NCBI RefSeq assembly: GCF_902825325.1
Contig: NZ_CADEAR010000007.1
Span: 124,001 to 188,000 of the forward strand
Direction: 5' to 3'
Length of the DNA stretch: 64,000 nt
Source: Brucella tritici
Lineage (GTDB): Bacteria > Pseudomonadota > Alphaproteobacteria > Rhizobiales > Rhizobiaceae
Shown here: positions 26,960 to 37,325 of the stretch, piece by piece
Layout of the letters: each line of letters begins with the position of its first letter
How positions within the stretch are numbered: the stretch's first letter is position 1
The notes under the pieces: generated by a model
Seen by the model: only the letters and a program-made list of their open reading frames with translations
The model's database searches: none
What the model was told of the DNA's origin: nothing
Made by a program: the position numbers and the translations under genes

Positions 26960-28843
26960 ATGCTTATCCTTGACGACATCTCCGTACGAATTGCCGGACG
27001 CCTCCTGATCGACCACGCCAGCGTAACGCTGCCAGCGGGATCGAAGACGGGTTTTGTGGGCCGCAACGGCACCGGCAAATCGACCCTGTTCCGTGTGATT
27101 ACGGGCGATCTTGCGCCGGAAACAGGCAGCATCTCGCTTCCCAAAAATACCCGTATCGGTCAGGTGGCGCAGGAAGCGCCCGGCACAGAGGATGCACTGA
27201 TCGAAATCGTCATGAAGGCGGACAAGGAGCGCACAGCACTTCTTGAAGAGGCTGACACGGCAACCGATCCGCACCGCATTGCCGAAATTCACACCCGCCT
27301 TGCCGACATCGACGCTCACTCTGCGGAAGCTCGCGCAGGCGCCATTCTGTCCGGTCTCGGTTTCAACGCCGAAGCACAACGCCAGCCCGCATCCGCATTT
27401 TCCGGCGGCTGGCGTATGCGTGTCGCTCTGGCAGCGGTTCTTTTTGCCGAGCCGGACCTGCTGCTCCTCGACGAACCAACCAACTATCTCGACCTTGAAG
27501 GCGTGCTGTGGCTGGTCGACTATGTGAAGCGCTATCCGCACACAGTCATCATCATCAGCCACGACCGTGATCTCCTGAACTCTGCGACCAGTTCGATCAT
27601 GCATCTCGACCAGAAGAAGATCAGCTTCTGGCGAGGCAACTACGATCAGTTCGAGCGCCAGCGCCACGAAATGCTGGAATTGCAGCAGAAGGCCCACGCA
27701 AAGCAGGAAGCCCACCGCAAGCACATGGAATCCTTCGTGGAACGGTTCCGTGCCAAGGCCACCAAGGCCCGTCAGGCGCAATCGCGCATGAAGGCTTTGG
27801 AAAAGCTCAAGCCAATCGAGCTTTACGTTGAAAGCAATGTGCAGCCGTTTCGTTTTCCGGATGCCGACAAAAAGACGGCATCGCCTGTCATCGCGCTTGA
27901 TAATGCCGATGTCGGTTATGTGCCGGGCAAGCCCGTCCTTCGCAATGTAACCTTGCGTATCGACAATGACGACCGCATCGCCCTCCTCGGCTCGAACGGT
28001 AACGGTAAGTCAACGCTGGCGAAGCTGATTGCCGGTCGCCAGACGCCGGAAAAAGGCACGCTCACACTTTCGCCGAGCCTGAAAGTCGCCTTCTTCGCAC
28101 AGCATCAGATGGATGATCTGATCCCCGAAGACAACGCCATCGAGCATGTGCGCAAGCTCATGCCGACGGAACCAGAGGCGAAGGTGCGTGCGCGGGTTGC
28201 GCAGATGGGCCTTTCGACAGAGAAGATGCTGACACCGGCCAAAGACCTGTCCGGTGGCGAGAAAGCGCGCCTCCTGATGGGGCTTGCGACCTTTCACGGT
28301 CCCAACCTGCTGATCCTCGACGAACCAACCAACCATCTCGACATCGACAGCCGCGAAGAGCTTGTGCATGCGCTCAACGCTTTCAACGGCGCGGTTATCC
28401 TGATTGCCCACGACCGCCATCTGATCGAAGCCACGATGGAACGGCTCTGGCTGGTCCGCGAAGGTGGCGTAAAGGCGTTTGAAGGCGATCTCGACGAGTA
28501 CCGGCAGATCGTTCTTGCCGATGCCAAGGGAGAACCGGCTGCCGACCGCGACGACACCTCCAAGGTCAACAAGGCAGAACAGCGGAAACTTGCTGCCCAG
28601 AAACGCGAAACCCTGGCGCCGCTACAGAAAAAGATCAAGGAAACCGAAGCCTTGATTCAAAAGCTGCAGAAACAGATTCAAGGCTTCTCGTCACAATTGG
28701 AAGACCCGGCTCTGTACGAGAAGGAACCCCAAAAGGCGATCCGGATCAACAAGGACATGAGCGACGCCCGTTCTGCACTTGCGGATGCTGAGGACAAGTG
28801 GCTGGAACTTTCCACCGAATATGAAGAAGCGATGGCGGATTAA
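26960..28843 (+). CDS. ABC-F family ATPase
   Basis: A 627-residue soluble protein with two ABC cassettes in tandem and no membrane domain. Walker A: GRNGTGKST and GSNGNGKST; signatures FSGGWRMRV and LSGGEKARL; Walker B with LLDEPTNYLD and ILDEPTNHLD. A basic linker joins them (about 230-300) and the tail (about 530-625) is a coiled coil. ABC-F proteins of the Uup/YheS kind act on ribosomes; the exact subfamily is not determined here. ATG at 26960 begins MLILDDISVRIAGR. Confidence 0.93.
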   Translation: MLILDDISVRIAGRLLIDHASVTLPAGSKTGFVGRNGTGKSTLFRVITGDLAPETGSISLPKNTRIGQVAQEAPGTEDALIEIVMKADKERTALLEEADTATDPHRIAEIHTRLADIDAHSAEARAGAILSGLGFNAEAQRQPASAFSGGWRMRVALAAVLFAEPDLLLLDEPTNYLDLEGVLWLVDYVKRYPHTVIIISHDRDLLNSATSSIMHLDQKKISFWRGNYDQFERQRHEMLELQQKAHAKQEAHRKHMESFVERFRAKATKARQAQSRMKALEKLKPIELYVESNVQPFRFPDADKKTASPVIALDNADVGYVPGKPVLRNVTLRIDNDDRIALLGSNGNGKSTLAKLIAGRQTPEKGTLTLSPSLKVAFFAQHQMDDLIPEDNAIEHVRKLMPTEPEAKVRARVAQMGLSTEKMLTPAKDLSGGEKARLLMGLATFHGPNLLILDEPTNHLDIDSREELVHALNAFNGAVILIAHDRHLIEATMERLWLVREGGVKAFEGDLDEYRQIVLADAKGEPAADRDDTSKVNKAEQRKLAAQKRETLAPLQKKIKETEALIQKLQKQIQGFSSQLEDPALYEKEPQKAIRINKDMSDARSALADAEDKWLELSTEYEEAMAD

Positions 28844-28871
28844 AACAGCCATTGCTTCGGCGCACCGCCGC

Positions 28872-29147
28872 CTAAGCGAACATCAACAAGGCCACGATTG
28901 CCAGCGCCAGCCAACCCACGATGCGCATGGCAACCGGCAGAGGACGCGGCATGAACCGCACCGCGAGAAGCGCGAAAATAACGGTCAGAGTGGGAAACCC
29001 GAAATAAAGGGCAGCGTAACCGCTCTGCCCTTCAAAGGAAGAGCCGAAGACGCCCAGCTTTTCGAGTGGTATCAGCGCAACCAGTGCTGCAAGAGCCGAA
29101 AGCAGCAACAGCAGCAATCTGTCGGAAATTTTGCAGAGCATCGTCAT
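28872..29147 (-). CDS. Small membrane protein
   Basis: A 91-residue hydrophobic protein with about three transmembrane segments (LLLLLLSALAALVALIP, YAALYFGFPTLTVIFALLAV, MRIVGWLALAIVALLMF). ATG at 29147 is preferred over TTG at 29150; it lies 3 bases after the stop of the upstream gene, so the two are cotranscribed. No known family is recognised; probably conserved in Brucellaceae. Confidence 0.72.
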   Translation of the reverse strand: MTMLCKISDRLLLLLLSALAALVALIPLEKLGVFGSSFEGQSGYAALYFGFPTLTVIFALLAVRFMPRPLPVAMRIVGWLALAIVALLMFA

Positions 29148-29150
29148 CAA

Positions 29151-29711
29151 TCAGCTCTGGGGACGCAGGCGGGTACGCATCAGGGCATAAAGACCGAATG
29201 CACCGAGGATCAGACCGATGGTCGTATAGACCTCGTCAGGCGTTTCGGCTCCACGGCGCAGTACGAGATCGGCTTTTGAAAGCTGAAGCCCATCCGTGTT
29301 TCCCTGCACCAGACGAAATGCATAAAGCCCCGGAATGACCGGATCGATGTCCCCCGCGCTCTGACGCAGAACGCTGCCATCCTGCGGGCGGTCCGTATTG
29401 ATGGAACCGCTGGTGGAGGCGAAATCGAGTCCCTGGGAGAGAACCGGCTGGCCGTCGCGGCTGACCGCAAGGGTCACCGCCGAGCGCCTTTCCGCGGGCA
29501 CGTAACCCGGCAAAGGCGTGGCATCGATGAACACACGCACCGGCCCATCATCCGCCGACAGCCTGACTTCCTGTATCTTGAAACCGCTTTGACGGTTTTC
29601 AAGCATCGTCCAGCGGCCAATCTCGCTGCCGGTGAAATGACGCATATACCAGGGATAGCCGATACCAAGGCCAAAACCGGCGACGATCATCAAAATGAAT
29701 AGCGGACGCAT
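29151..29711 (-). CDS. Membrane-anchored protein of unknown function
   Basis: A 186-residue protein with an N-terminal transmembrane segment (LFILMIVAGFGLGIGYPWYM), a periplasmic beta-rich domain (about 28-150) and a C-terminal transmembrane helix (VYTTIGLILGAFGLYALM) ending RTRLRP. The ATG at 29711 is the first codon after a MITE-like element; the frame stays open through the whole element for 75 further codons, which are not protein-like in style. The normal ribosome binding site seems displaced. Partner of the small membrane protein downstream. Confidence 0.7.
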   Translation of the reverse strand: MRPLFILMIVAGFGLGIGYPWYMRHFTGSEIGRWTMLENRQSGFKIQEVRLSADDGPVRVFIDATPLPGYVPAERRSAVTLAVSRDGQPVLSQGLDFASTSGSINTDRPQDGSVLRQSAGDIDPVIPGLYAFRLVQGNTDGLQLSKADLVLRRGAETPDEVYTTIGLILGAFGLYALMRTRLRPQS

Positions 29712-29982
29712 TAGGGCCTGTTGAGAGTTAGGTTTCGGGCGTGGCGTGAGCTGGATTTTGTTCCTGAACAGGAGAACAGACCGCCGTGGAGTAATTCTCC
29801 ACAAGGGCTGTGCGACGCATTCAGGGGGAAAATCCGCCACGTCGCTTCGCGATATGATGAAAATAGCCCAGCTTTGCGTCGCAAAACCTCGATGGAGAAC
29901 CACTCCACCTTCGGTTTTGCTCCTAAACCTGTACAATTTTCATCCATACCACGCTCCAAAACTAATTCTCAACAAGCCCTAA
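29711..29982. mobile_element. MITE-like element, 272 bp
   Basis: Terminal inverted repeats of 21 bp match at 19 positions: TTAGGGCCTGTTGAGAGTTAG at the left end, and the complement of the right end (29962-29982). A TA flanks each side just inside the outer bases. There is no transposase, and its ends resemble those of IS5-group elements (inference). The right end supplies the TAG stop of holC and the left end abuts the ATG of the next gene. Confidence 0.78.
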
Positions 29983-30428
29983 GCCTTGCGCTCCCAGCGG
30001 CGATCTGGCGTTTGCTGCCAATAGGTCAAGTCGTGGTTTCCTGCCTTGAAATTCTTCCACTGCCCCCGGGCAATATCGAGCTGCTCCTGATCATGCCCGT
30101 CGAACATGACGACAAGCCGCTCATAGGCATCCGCCTGCTCAATCCCCGCACCCTCTACGAGAAAGCGTACCGTCGCACCGTTCGGATTGGCTTCACTTGT
30201 GGTCAGCAAGACCGGCTGGTGTTCCGGGTGAGGCTCATTATCGGTGCCATGGGCTACGAAAGAGGTGTCGGAGAAGGTCCAGAGCAAACCATCCAGCGCA
30301 TCGCGTCTTTCTTCGCTGACGGTCTGGATCGTGACGCGCCAGCCGCGCCCGAGCGAGCGCTCGACCAGACCGGGCAAGGCCTCATCGAGTGTCGATTCCG
30401 TCAGATGGTAGAAGAGAATTTCCGCCAT
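29979..30428 (-). CDS. holC: DNA polymerase III chi subunit
   Basis: A 149-residue HolC, the chi subunit of the clamp-loader complex, which binds SSB. Starts MAEILFYHLTESTLDEALPG and contains the family features RGWRVTIQTVSEERRDALDG and LLWTFSDTSFVAHG. Length is normal for alphaproteobacteria. The TAG stop codon (29979-29981) lies inside the terminal repeat of the MITE-like element. It is 73 bases downstream of pepA, in the same direction. Confidence 0.93.
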   Translation of the reverse strand: MAEILFYHLTESTLDEALPGLVERSLGRGWRVTIQTVSEERRDALDGLLWTFSDTSFVAHGTDNEPHPEHQPVLLTTSEANPNGATVRFLVEGAGIEQADAYERLVVMFDGHDQEQLDIARGQWKNFKAGNHDLTYWQQTPDRRWERKA

Positions 30429-30447
30429 GCATTATCCGTTTCGGAAA

Positions 30448-30480
30448 TGGGTGAAGAAACTGATTCCGCTTCTCCACCCA
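30448..30480 (-). terminator. Weak hairpin after pepA
   Basis: Imperfect stem GGGTG-AGAA / TTCT-CACCC in the pepA-holC gap. On the minus strand it is followed only by ATTTCC, so termination would be partial. Confidence 0.35.
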
Positions 30481-30501
30481 TCCTGTTGTTTGGAAAAGAT
30501 T

Positions 30502-31998
30502 TTAGCTTTCGAAATGATCCCGGACAAGACGGTCCAGCAGACGCACGCCATAGCCGGAAGCCCATGTCTGGCTATACTCGTTTGCTGGCGACCCCATGGC
30601 CGTTCCGGCAACATCGAGATGCGCCCAAGGCGTCTCACCGACAAAGCGCTTCAGGAACTGTGCTGCCGTGATCGATCCACCGTAACGGCCTGCACTGTTC
30701 TTCATGTCGGCAAACTTCGAATCGATCATCTTGTCGTATTCAGTGCCAAGTGGCAGGCGCCACAGCTTTTCGCCGGTCGACTGGCCCGCATCATAAAGCT
30801 GGTCAGCAAGCTCATCGTCATTGGAGAAGAGACCGGCATGATACTGGCCGAGTGCGACCATGACCGCGCCCGTAAGGGTGGCCAGATTGATGATGAAGCG
30901 CGGCTTGAAACGATCATTCGTATAGTGCAGCGCATCGGCGAGAACGAGACGGCCTTCAGCATCAGTATTGATGACTTCAATCGTCTGTCCCGACATGGAT
31001 GTCACGATGTCGCCCGGACGCTGTGCATTGCCGTCCGGCATGTTCTCGACAAGGCCGATAATGCCGATGGCGTTGACCTTTGCCTTGCGACCGGCCAGAG
31101 CGCGCATCAGGCCCGTGACGGCTGCAGCACCGCCCATGTCACCCTTCATGTCTTCCATGCCACCAGCAGGCTTGATGGAAATACCGCCCGTATCGAACAC
31201 GACGCCCTTGCCGACGAAAGCAACCGGCTTTTCCTTGCTCTTCGCGCCCTGCCATTCCATGACAACCAGTCGCGGCGGGCGAACGGAACCCTGTGCTACG
31301 CCCAGAAGCGCCCCCATGCCGAGCTTCTTCATTTCCTTCTCGCCGAGGATCTCGACCTTCACGCCAAGCTTTCCGAGCTTTTCAGCTTCTTGTGCGAACT
31401 CGACCGGACCGAGAATATTCGCAGGCTCGTTGACGAGATTACGCGCCTGGAGAACACCGTCCGCGACCGCTTCTGCAACTTCAAAAGCACGCTTTGCCGT
31501 ATGCGGGTCCGCGACGCAGATGCTGATCTTGGCGGCGTGTTTCGGATCGCCATTTTCCTCATTGTTCTTGCGCGTCTTGTAGCGCTCGAACTTGTAGGAG
31601 CGCAGAATCATGCCGAGCGCCAGGTCTGCCGCTTCGTCACCGGCGATGGTGGTTTCAGGCAAGGCCAGTGTCACGGTTGCCCGCTCGGCCTTGCCGATTC
31701 GTGAAAACGCTGCGCCACCAATCTTGAGCCAGTCGTCATTGCCAAGCCTGCCGGTTTCGCCGACGCCGACCAGAACGATCTTATCGATGCCGCTGGAAGT
31801 TGTCTCAATCGCTTCCGCCGTCTTGCCCAATGCGCCGGTGAATCCGGAAATTTCGGCAATACGCTTGATCTTTTCCGCACCGCCGACGGCTTCAGCCGCT
31901 TCATCCGCAAAACCGCCGCGCTTCGCGACGAGGACGATAGACACGCCTTTTTCCGGTACTGCAAAATCGCTGAAAGAGATCGAAGGACGTTTAGACAT
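30502..31998 (-). CDS. pepA: Leucyl aminopeptidase (M17)
   Basis: A 498-residue cytosolic M17 aminopeptidase. The C-terminal catalytic half contains the hallmark [12 protein letters not shown] with metal ligands, plus [20 protein letters not shown] and [12 protein letters not shown]. The N-terminal half (about 1-175) is the usual regulatory domain. ATG at 31998 starts [14 protein letters not shown]. The 377-bp gap to the divergent lptF holds no further gene. Confidence 0.96.
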   Translation of the reverse strand: MSKRPSISFSDFAVPEKGVSIVLVAKRGGFADEAAEAVGGAEKIKRIAEISGFTGALGKTAEAIETTSSGIDKIVLVGVGETGRLGNDDWLKIGGAAFSRIGKAERATVTLALPETTIAGDEAADLALGMILRSYKFERYKTRKNNEENGDPKHAAKISICVADPHTAKRAFEVAEAVADGVLQARNLVNEPANILGPVEFAQEAEKLGKLGVKVEILGEKEMKKLGMGALLGVAQGSVRPPRLVVMEWQGAKSKEKPVAFVGKGVVFDTGGISIKPAGGMEDMKGDMGGAAAVTGLMRALAGRKAKVNAIGIIGLVENMPDGNAQRPGDIVTSMSGQTIEVINTDAEGRLVLADALHYTNDRFKPRFIINLATLTGAVMVALGQYHAGLFSNDDELADQLYDAGQSTGEKLWRLPLGTEYDKMIDSKFADMKNSAGRYGGSITAAQFLKRFVGETPWAHLDVAGTAMGSPANEYSQTWASGYGVRLLDRLVRDHFES

Positions 31999-32375
31999 GA
32001 CAACTCCAAACTTGGTGTCGATTTGAGAATGACACGATTGTGTCGCGACTTTTTCCCACTCATGTGAGACGAATATGGCAAAACAGCAAGAGTAGATCCC
32101 AGATTGTTTCAGTTTCAGCCCGAGGAAAACCGTGCAGGACACAATTGCAAACTCGTCTTATCTGTTCTCTGCAAAAACTGGTTGCCTTGAGCCGACTCAT
32201 CACCCATTAAGGGAAACAGCAGAGCTGGCATCTTCACGACGCTTTTAGTAATCTGTTAACCGCGTTTATTGGGCCAATCTTAGCCAAGCGTCATTAAGTT
32301 TAGTGATTATCGCGAGTACCGCAGCCAATTTCGGATGCGCGCTCCTTCAACGGAACCGGGATGTAGACTCCACCT
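31999..32375. other. Divergent pepA-lptF intergenic region
   Basis: Promoters of pepA (minus) and lptFGD (plus) must lie here. There is no protein-coding ORF with support, no hairpin with a T-run and no copy of the dispersed repeats. I could not place promoters with confidence. Confidence 0.6.
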
Positions 32376-33584
32376 ATGCGATTGATTGAGTTGTACATCT
32401 TGCGCCGGGTGGCGATCATGTTCCTCGCAGTGCTGGGGGCGGCAGTCGGCATTACCTGGACCGTGCAGGTGCTTCAGCGCATCGACTTTCTGACCACAAG
32501 CGGACAGACATTCCAGACAATCGTTCAATTCAGCTCGCTGTTGATTCCGTCAGCCATCCCGCTCGTGATGCCGTTTGCGCTGATCATTGCGATCACGCAG
32601 ACGCTGTCCACCATGAACCAGGATTCCGAACTGGTGGTCATCAATGCATCGGGTGCTCCGCGCAGCGCGGTGATGCGCCCTATTCTGATTCTTGCGGCCG
32701 TGATTTCCGTCGTCTCGTTTCTCGTCGCCAATTATGTCGATCCCTATGCGCGCATGAACATGCGCGCGATGATCGCCAATGCCAGCGCCGATCTGATGAA
32801 TGTCATCGTTCAGGAAGGCAACTTCCGGAAGCTCGCCGACAATCTCTATATTCAGGTCGCGGAACGACGCGCCGACGGCAGCATTGGCGGGCTTTTCATC
32901 GCCGATTCCCGCGATCCCGCGCTCGACCTCATCTATTATGCTGCCGATGGCGCGATTGCTTCGACGCCAAGCGGCGACATGCTGTTGATGCAGAATGGCG
33001 AAGTACAGCGGCGTGATGTGTCCGATGGCACTGTTTCGATCATCAAGTTCAATTCCTACGCATTCGATCTCAGCCAGTTTGCCTCAGCCGGTGACGATTT
33101 CGTCATCTATGCGAAGGATCGTCCGCTATCCTATCTTTTGAACCCGGACCCGAACGATCCGATCCTTCAGACCCGCCCATTGCGCTACAAGGCTGAATTG
33201 CACCGGCGCCTGACGCAATGGCTCTATCCGGTAGTCTTTGCGATGATTGCACTGGCTTTTGCGGGCGATTCCCGTTCGCATCGCGAAGCTCGTGTCTCTG
33301 CATCCTTCTCGGCGATCAGCACCGCTCTTCTCGTTTATTGGGCTGGTTATTTTGCATCAGATCGCGCAGACAAGGACGCTGGCTATATCGTCGTCATGTA
33401 CCTCGTCCCGCTCGCCGTCATGCTCGTGACGGGCTTTGCGCTCGCCACCGGGCGAAGGATCGGCCTGCCAGACAAATGGAACGACCGTATTCTCGACAAT
33501 TTCGACAGTCTGAGAAACCGTGCCTCGGAACTTTATGCCCGTTTCACCGGACGCTCGCGCAATAATGCCGGAGGACAGGTATGA
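32376..33584 (+). CDS. lptF: LPS export permease LptF
   Basis: A 402-residue inner-membrane permease of the Lpt transporter that extracts LPS from the inner membrane (LptB2FG). Features: LIELYILRRVAIMFLAVLGA near the start, six transmembrane helices in two triplets, and a large periplasmic domain (about 125-280). It overlaps lptG by ATGA, so LptF and LptG are made together. Confidence 0.95.
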   Translation: MRLIELYILRRVAIMFLAVLGAAVGITWTVQVLQRIDFLTTSGQTFQTIVQFSSLLIPSAIPLVMPFALIIAITQTLSTMNQDSELVVINASGAPRSAVMRPILILAAVISVVSFLVANYVDPYARMNMRAMIANASADLMNVIVQEGNFRKLADNLYIQVAERRADGSIGGLFIADSRDPALDLIYYAADGAIASTPSGDMLLMQNGEVQRRDVSDGTVSIIKFNSYAFDLSQFASAGDDFVIYAKDRPLSYLLNPDPNDPILQTRPLRYKAELHRRLTQWLYPVVFAMIALAFAGDSRSHREARVSASFSAISTALLVYWAGYFASDRADKDAGYIVVMYLVPLAVMLVTGFALATGRRIGLPDKWNDRILDNFDSLRNRASELYARFTGRSRNNAGGQV

Positions 33585-34669
33585 TCGGCTGGACGCTCGG
33601 GCGCTATTTCTTCATCCGCTACGTGCAGATTACACTCTATTTTCTGCTCGGGATTTTCGCATTGTCGCTGCTTCTCGACTTCACCGAGAATGCGAGCAAG
33701 CTTTCAAACCTGCCGGACTATTCGGTGTGGGCAGCGCTTGGTCTTTCTGCCATGCGCGTACCCTTCATCATGCAGCAGATGATCCCGTTCGTTGCCCTGT
33801 TCTCCGCAATGGCGACGCTCATTTCGCTCAACAGAAAATACGAACTTGTTGTCGCCCGTTCCGTTGGCGTGTCGGCCTGGCAGTTCCTTCTGCCTGCCTG
33901 CTTCGGCGCCTTCCTGTTTGGCCTGGCGACGATTTTCATCCTCAATCCGTTCGCTGCTTACGGGTTTGCGAAGGCTGATGAAATCGCATCGACGTGGAAG
34001 ACCGGCAAAGTTACCGACGTTTCCGCCCTGCGCGATCCGTGGCTGCGCCAGAAGACCGATGAGGGTGAAACCATCATCGGCGCAAAAAGCACTCTGGATC
34101 AGGGTGCGACCCTTGCCGATGCGACATTCATTCAGTTCGATGAAAAGAAGAATATCAAGGTACGCTACGACGCACGGACCGCACAGCTGATGGACGGTCA
34201 TTGGGAGCTAACCGACGTGACGCGATTCGCGCGCGGCGAAGAACCCCAGAAAATGGCGAGCCTCCAGATCGAGACGCAGCTTCGTCCGGAATATGTGGAA
34301 GAGAAGCTCGCGACACCGGACACAATTCCCTTCACGCAGTTGCGTCACAAGATCGAAGTCGCACGTTCCTTTGGTTATTCGGCAAACGCTTTTGACATGC
34401 AATACCAGTCACTTCTGGCCTTGCCGGCCTTGCTGATGGCGATGACTCTCATTGCTGCAACAGTGTCGTTGAAATTTGTGCGGTTTGGCCAGTCGGGAGC
34501 GATGATTCTGGGTGGCGTTATCGCAGGCTTCATGCTTTATGTCGTTTCGGTGCTAGTGAAGGCATTCGGGAATGCGGGATTCGTTCCGCCGTTCGTGGCT
34601 GCCTGGGTTCCGGTTGTTATCGCGACATTTTTTGGTGTCTCCTTTTTGTTGCATAAGGAGGATGGTTAG
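33581..34669 (+). CDS. lptG: LPS export permease LptG
   Basis: A 362-residue partner of LptF, same topology: starts MIGWTLGRYFFIRYVQITLY with TM1, TM2-3 by residue 120, periplasmic domain (about 125-265), TM4-6 to the end. The stop codon TAG overlaps the lptD GTG start by 1 base. Confidence 0.95.
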   Translation: MIGWTLGRYFFIRYVQITLYFLLGIFALSLLLDFTENASKLSNLPDYSVWAALGLSAMRVPFIMQQMIPFVALFSAMATLISLNRKYELVVARSVGVSAWQFLLPACFGAFLFGLATIFILNPFAAYGFAKADEIASTWKTGKVTDVSALRDPWLRQKTDEGETIIGAKSTLDQGATLADATFIQFDEKKNIKVRYDARTAQLMDGHWELTDVTRFARGEEPQKMASLQIETQLRPEYVEEKLATPDTIPFTQLRHKIEVARSFGYSANAFDMQYQSLLALPALLMAMTLIAATVSLKFVRFGQSGAMILGGVIAGFMLYVVSVLVKAFGNAGFVPPFVAAWVPVVIATFFGVSFLLHKEDG

Positions 34670-37038
34670 TGGGTTCGAGTAACGCCCGCATGGTATTGCC
34701 CCATTCGTTCTCGCGCCTGACGCGCGGGACGGCCTTGGCGTGCGTCCTTGCTTTGCCTTTCATTTCTGTCGCGGCCCTGCCCTCACCCGCATCGGCACAG
34801 GACACTCTTGCTGCCAATTACAAGAGCGATCCGAACGCACGCATGCTTCTGCAGGCTGACGAGCTTGTCTATGATCGCGACGTCAACACCGTCACGGCTC
34901 AGGGCAAGGTGCGCATTGAGTATGACGGTAATCATCTCGTCGCCGACAAGGTAACTTATAACCAGCAGACGCGGCGCATGACTGCGACGGGTAATGTTGA
35001 GATCGTCGAACGCGACGGCAACAAGATCTATTCCGACCATATGGATGTCACCGACAGTTTCCGCGACGGCTTCGTAAACGGCCTTCGCGTCGAGACGACG
35101 GATAACACCCGCTTTGCAGCCGAAAGCGCTGAACGCAGCAACGGCGAGATCACGACATTCAACAACGGCGTCTATACGGCCTGCGAACCCTGCGCCAAGA
35201 ATCCGGACAAGCCTGTTCTCTGGCAGATCAAGGCACGCAAGATCATCTGGAACAGCACGACAAAGACGGTCCGTTTCGAACATGGCCGCTTTGAGTTTCT
35301 CGGCATGCCGCTTGCCTGGTTCCCGGCATTCGAGATGGCCGACCCGACGGTGAAGCGCAAAAGCGGCTTCCTGTTTCCGGGCTTCTCCTACAAGGACGAT
35401 CTCGGCTTCGGCATCAAGAATTCGTATTTCTGGGCACTCGCTCCGAATTACGATCTGACGCTTTCCACGACTGCCTATACCAAGCAGGGCTTCCTGACCG
35501 AGGCCGAATGGCGTCATCGTCTTGAAAATGGCACCTATAACCTTCGTATCGCTGGCATCCACCAGAACAAGCCCGAAGAATTCGATTTGAACACCGTTGA
35601 CCGCGAAGAAGACAATCGCGGCATGGTCGCCTCAAAAGGCGATTTCGAGCTCAATTCGCGTTGGCGTTTTGGCTGGGATGTGATGGCACAGACCGACCGG
35701 AATTTCAGCCGAACGTACGATATTGAAGGATATAACGCTCAGACGCAGGTATCCAAAATCTACCTGACCGGCATTAATAACCGCAATTATTTCGATCTCA
35801 ATTTCTATCGATTTAACGTTCAGGAATCGTACCCGGTTACGGACGTTTATAAAGACTACGAGATGCACTCGAAGCAGCCTTGGGTTTTCCCAAGTCTCGA
35901 CTATTCTTATACGATGCCGGAGCCAGTCTATGGCGGCGAACTGAATTTCAATACCAATCTGCAGGTTCTTTATCGTCAGAATGCGAACTATACGCCTCTC
36001 GGCACCAGATTTCCTCGCGTTCCAGGCTTCGACGGAACCAATGCGCGGCTGACCACCGAAGCGGAATGGAAGCGAACCTTCATCACGCCTGCCGGTCTGG
36101 TCATCACCCCATTGCTGGCACTGCGCGGCGATGCAATTGGTGCCAATACGAACTTCAATCTCGCAGATGCCGGCTATACGGATGCACTTGTCCGTTCAGA
36201 AGCGCTTCGCGCCATGGCAACCGCCGGGCTTGAACTGCGCTGGCCGATCCTGTTCTCGACCACGAGCTCGACCCATATCATCGAGCCGATCGCACAGCTT
36301 TATGTTCGCAACAACGAACGCTATGCGGGCGAATTGCCAAATGAAGACGCCCAGAGCTTTGTCTTCGATGCGACGAACCTGTTCTCGCGCGACAAGTTCT
36401 CCGGTTATGACCGTGTCGAAGGCGGCACTCGCGCCAATCTTGGTCTGCGCTACTCAGGCAATTTCAACAACAGCGACTGGGCTCTTTATGCCCTCGGCGG
36501 TCAGTCGTTCCAATTGGGTGGGGTAAATTCTTACGGTACCAGCGATTTCGTGAATGTCGGCGCAGATTCCGGCCTGCAGGATGCGCGCTCCGACTATGTG
36601 GCCATGATCGGTACGTCCAATTCGACAGGTCTTGCCCTTGCTGCTCGCGGACGCTTCGACAAGGAGAGTTTCTCGGTCCAACGTGGCGAACTTGAAGCCC
36701 AGCAAAGCTGGCAGAAGCTGACCGTTTCCGCTCAGTACGCCTATATCGCGCCGCAACCTGCTTACGGATATAACGATCTCCGTCAGGAAGTTACAGGCTC
36801 GGCAACGGCTCGTATCAATACAAACTGGCGCGTTTTCGGTTCAGGTACCTATGATCTTGTCTCCGAAACATTGGTACGCGCATCGTCTGGTCTCGCCTAT
36901 GACGATGAGTGTTTCACTTACTCTATGGCATATACCCAGACCCGCAATCCGGGTGAGGATAAAACCTCATATGGCATAGGCTTCAACATTTCGCTGCGCA
37001 CGTTGGGTGACATAGGCAGCGGCACTCAGACTTTCTAA
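34669..37038 (+). CDS. lptD: LPS assembly outer-membrane protein LptD
   Basis: A 789-residue outer-membrane protein that inserts LPS into the outer leaflet. N-terminal signal peptide (about 1-42, ending PSPASAQ), an OstA-type periplasmic domain (about 55-200; DANTVTAQ-like repeats such as VNTVTAQGKVRIEYDGNHLV), then a large beta-barrel to the end. Cysteines in TACEPCAKN and DDECF may form disulfides. GTG start with AAGGAGG about 9 bases upstream; the GTG overlaps the lptG stop. A terminator follows. Confidence 0.95.
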   Translation: MGSSNARMVLPHSFSRLTRGTALACVLALPFISVAALPSPASAQDTLAANYKSDPNARMLLQADELVYDRDVNTVTAQGKVRIEYDGNHLVADKVTYNQQTRRMTATGNVEIVERDGNKIYSDHMDVTDSFRDGFVNGLRVETTDNTRFAAESAERSNGEITTFNNGVYTACEPCAKNPDKPVLWQIKARKIIWNSTTKTVRFEHGRFEFLGMPLAWFPAFEMADPTVKRKSGFLFPGFSYKDDLGFGIKNSYFWALAPNYDLTLSTTAYTKQGFLTEAEWRHRLENGTYNLRIAGIHQNKPEEFDLNTVDREEDNRGMVASKGDFELNSRWRFGWDVMAQTDRNFSRTYDIEGYNAQTQVSKIYLTGINNRNYFDLNFYRFNVQESYPVTDVYKDYEMHSKQPWVFPSLDYSYTMPEPVYGGELNFNTNLQVLYRQNANYTPLGTRFPRVPGFDGTNARLTTEAEWKRTFITPAGLVITPLLALRGDAIGANTNFNLADAGYTDALVRSEALRAMATAGLELRWPILFSTTSSTHIIEPIAQLYVRNNERYAGELPNEDAQSFVFDATNLFSRDKFSGYDRVEGGTRANLGLRYSGNFNNSDWALYALGGQSFQLGGVNSYGTSDFVNVGADSGLQDARSDYVAMIGTSNSTGLALAARGRFDKESFSVQRGELEAQQSWQKLTVSAQYAYIAPQPAYGYNDLRQEVTGSATARINTNWRVFGSGTYDLVSETLVRASSGLAYDDECFTYSMAYTQTRNPGEDKTSYGIGFNISLRTLGDIGSGTQTF

Positions 37039-37046
37039 ACTTGACG

Positions 37047-37080
37047 GACCGGAAGCACTAGAAATGCTTCCGGTCTTTTC
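37047..37080 (+). terminator. Rho-independent terminator of lptFGD
   Basis: Stem GACCGGAAGCA / TGCTTCCGGTC with a 7-base loop followed by TTTTC, 8 bases after the lptD stop. Confidence 0.92.
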
Positions 37081-37325
37081 ATTTCATTTGACAAAGAAAT
37101 TGCACATCAAAGCCTGATTTGGCTTTCTTTCTGTAGTATTCACACGATACAACCTTCGCAAAATAGCTTTTGGGTCATTGTTTCGCCGCACTGGGTCATC
37201 TATACAGGCAGCTTATGATCAGCAGCTGATATGATTGATTGTTGGCTGACCGACGATAATGACCATAAAGGGATATGTCCGGTAAGGATTGTCGTTCATC
37301 GACCGGAAGGAATCGGGAAAGAAAG

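Noticed and set aside
30427..31704. A 425-codon plus-strand frame
   Set aside because: Antisense to pepA; no independent support.
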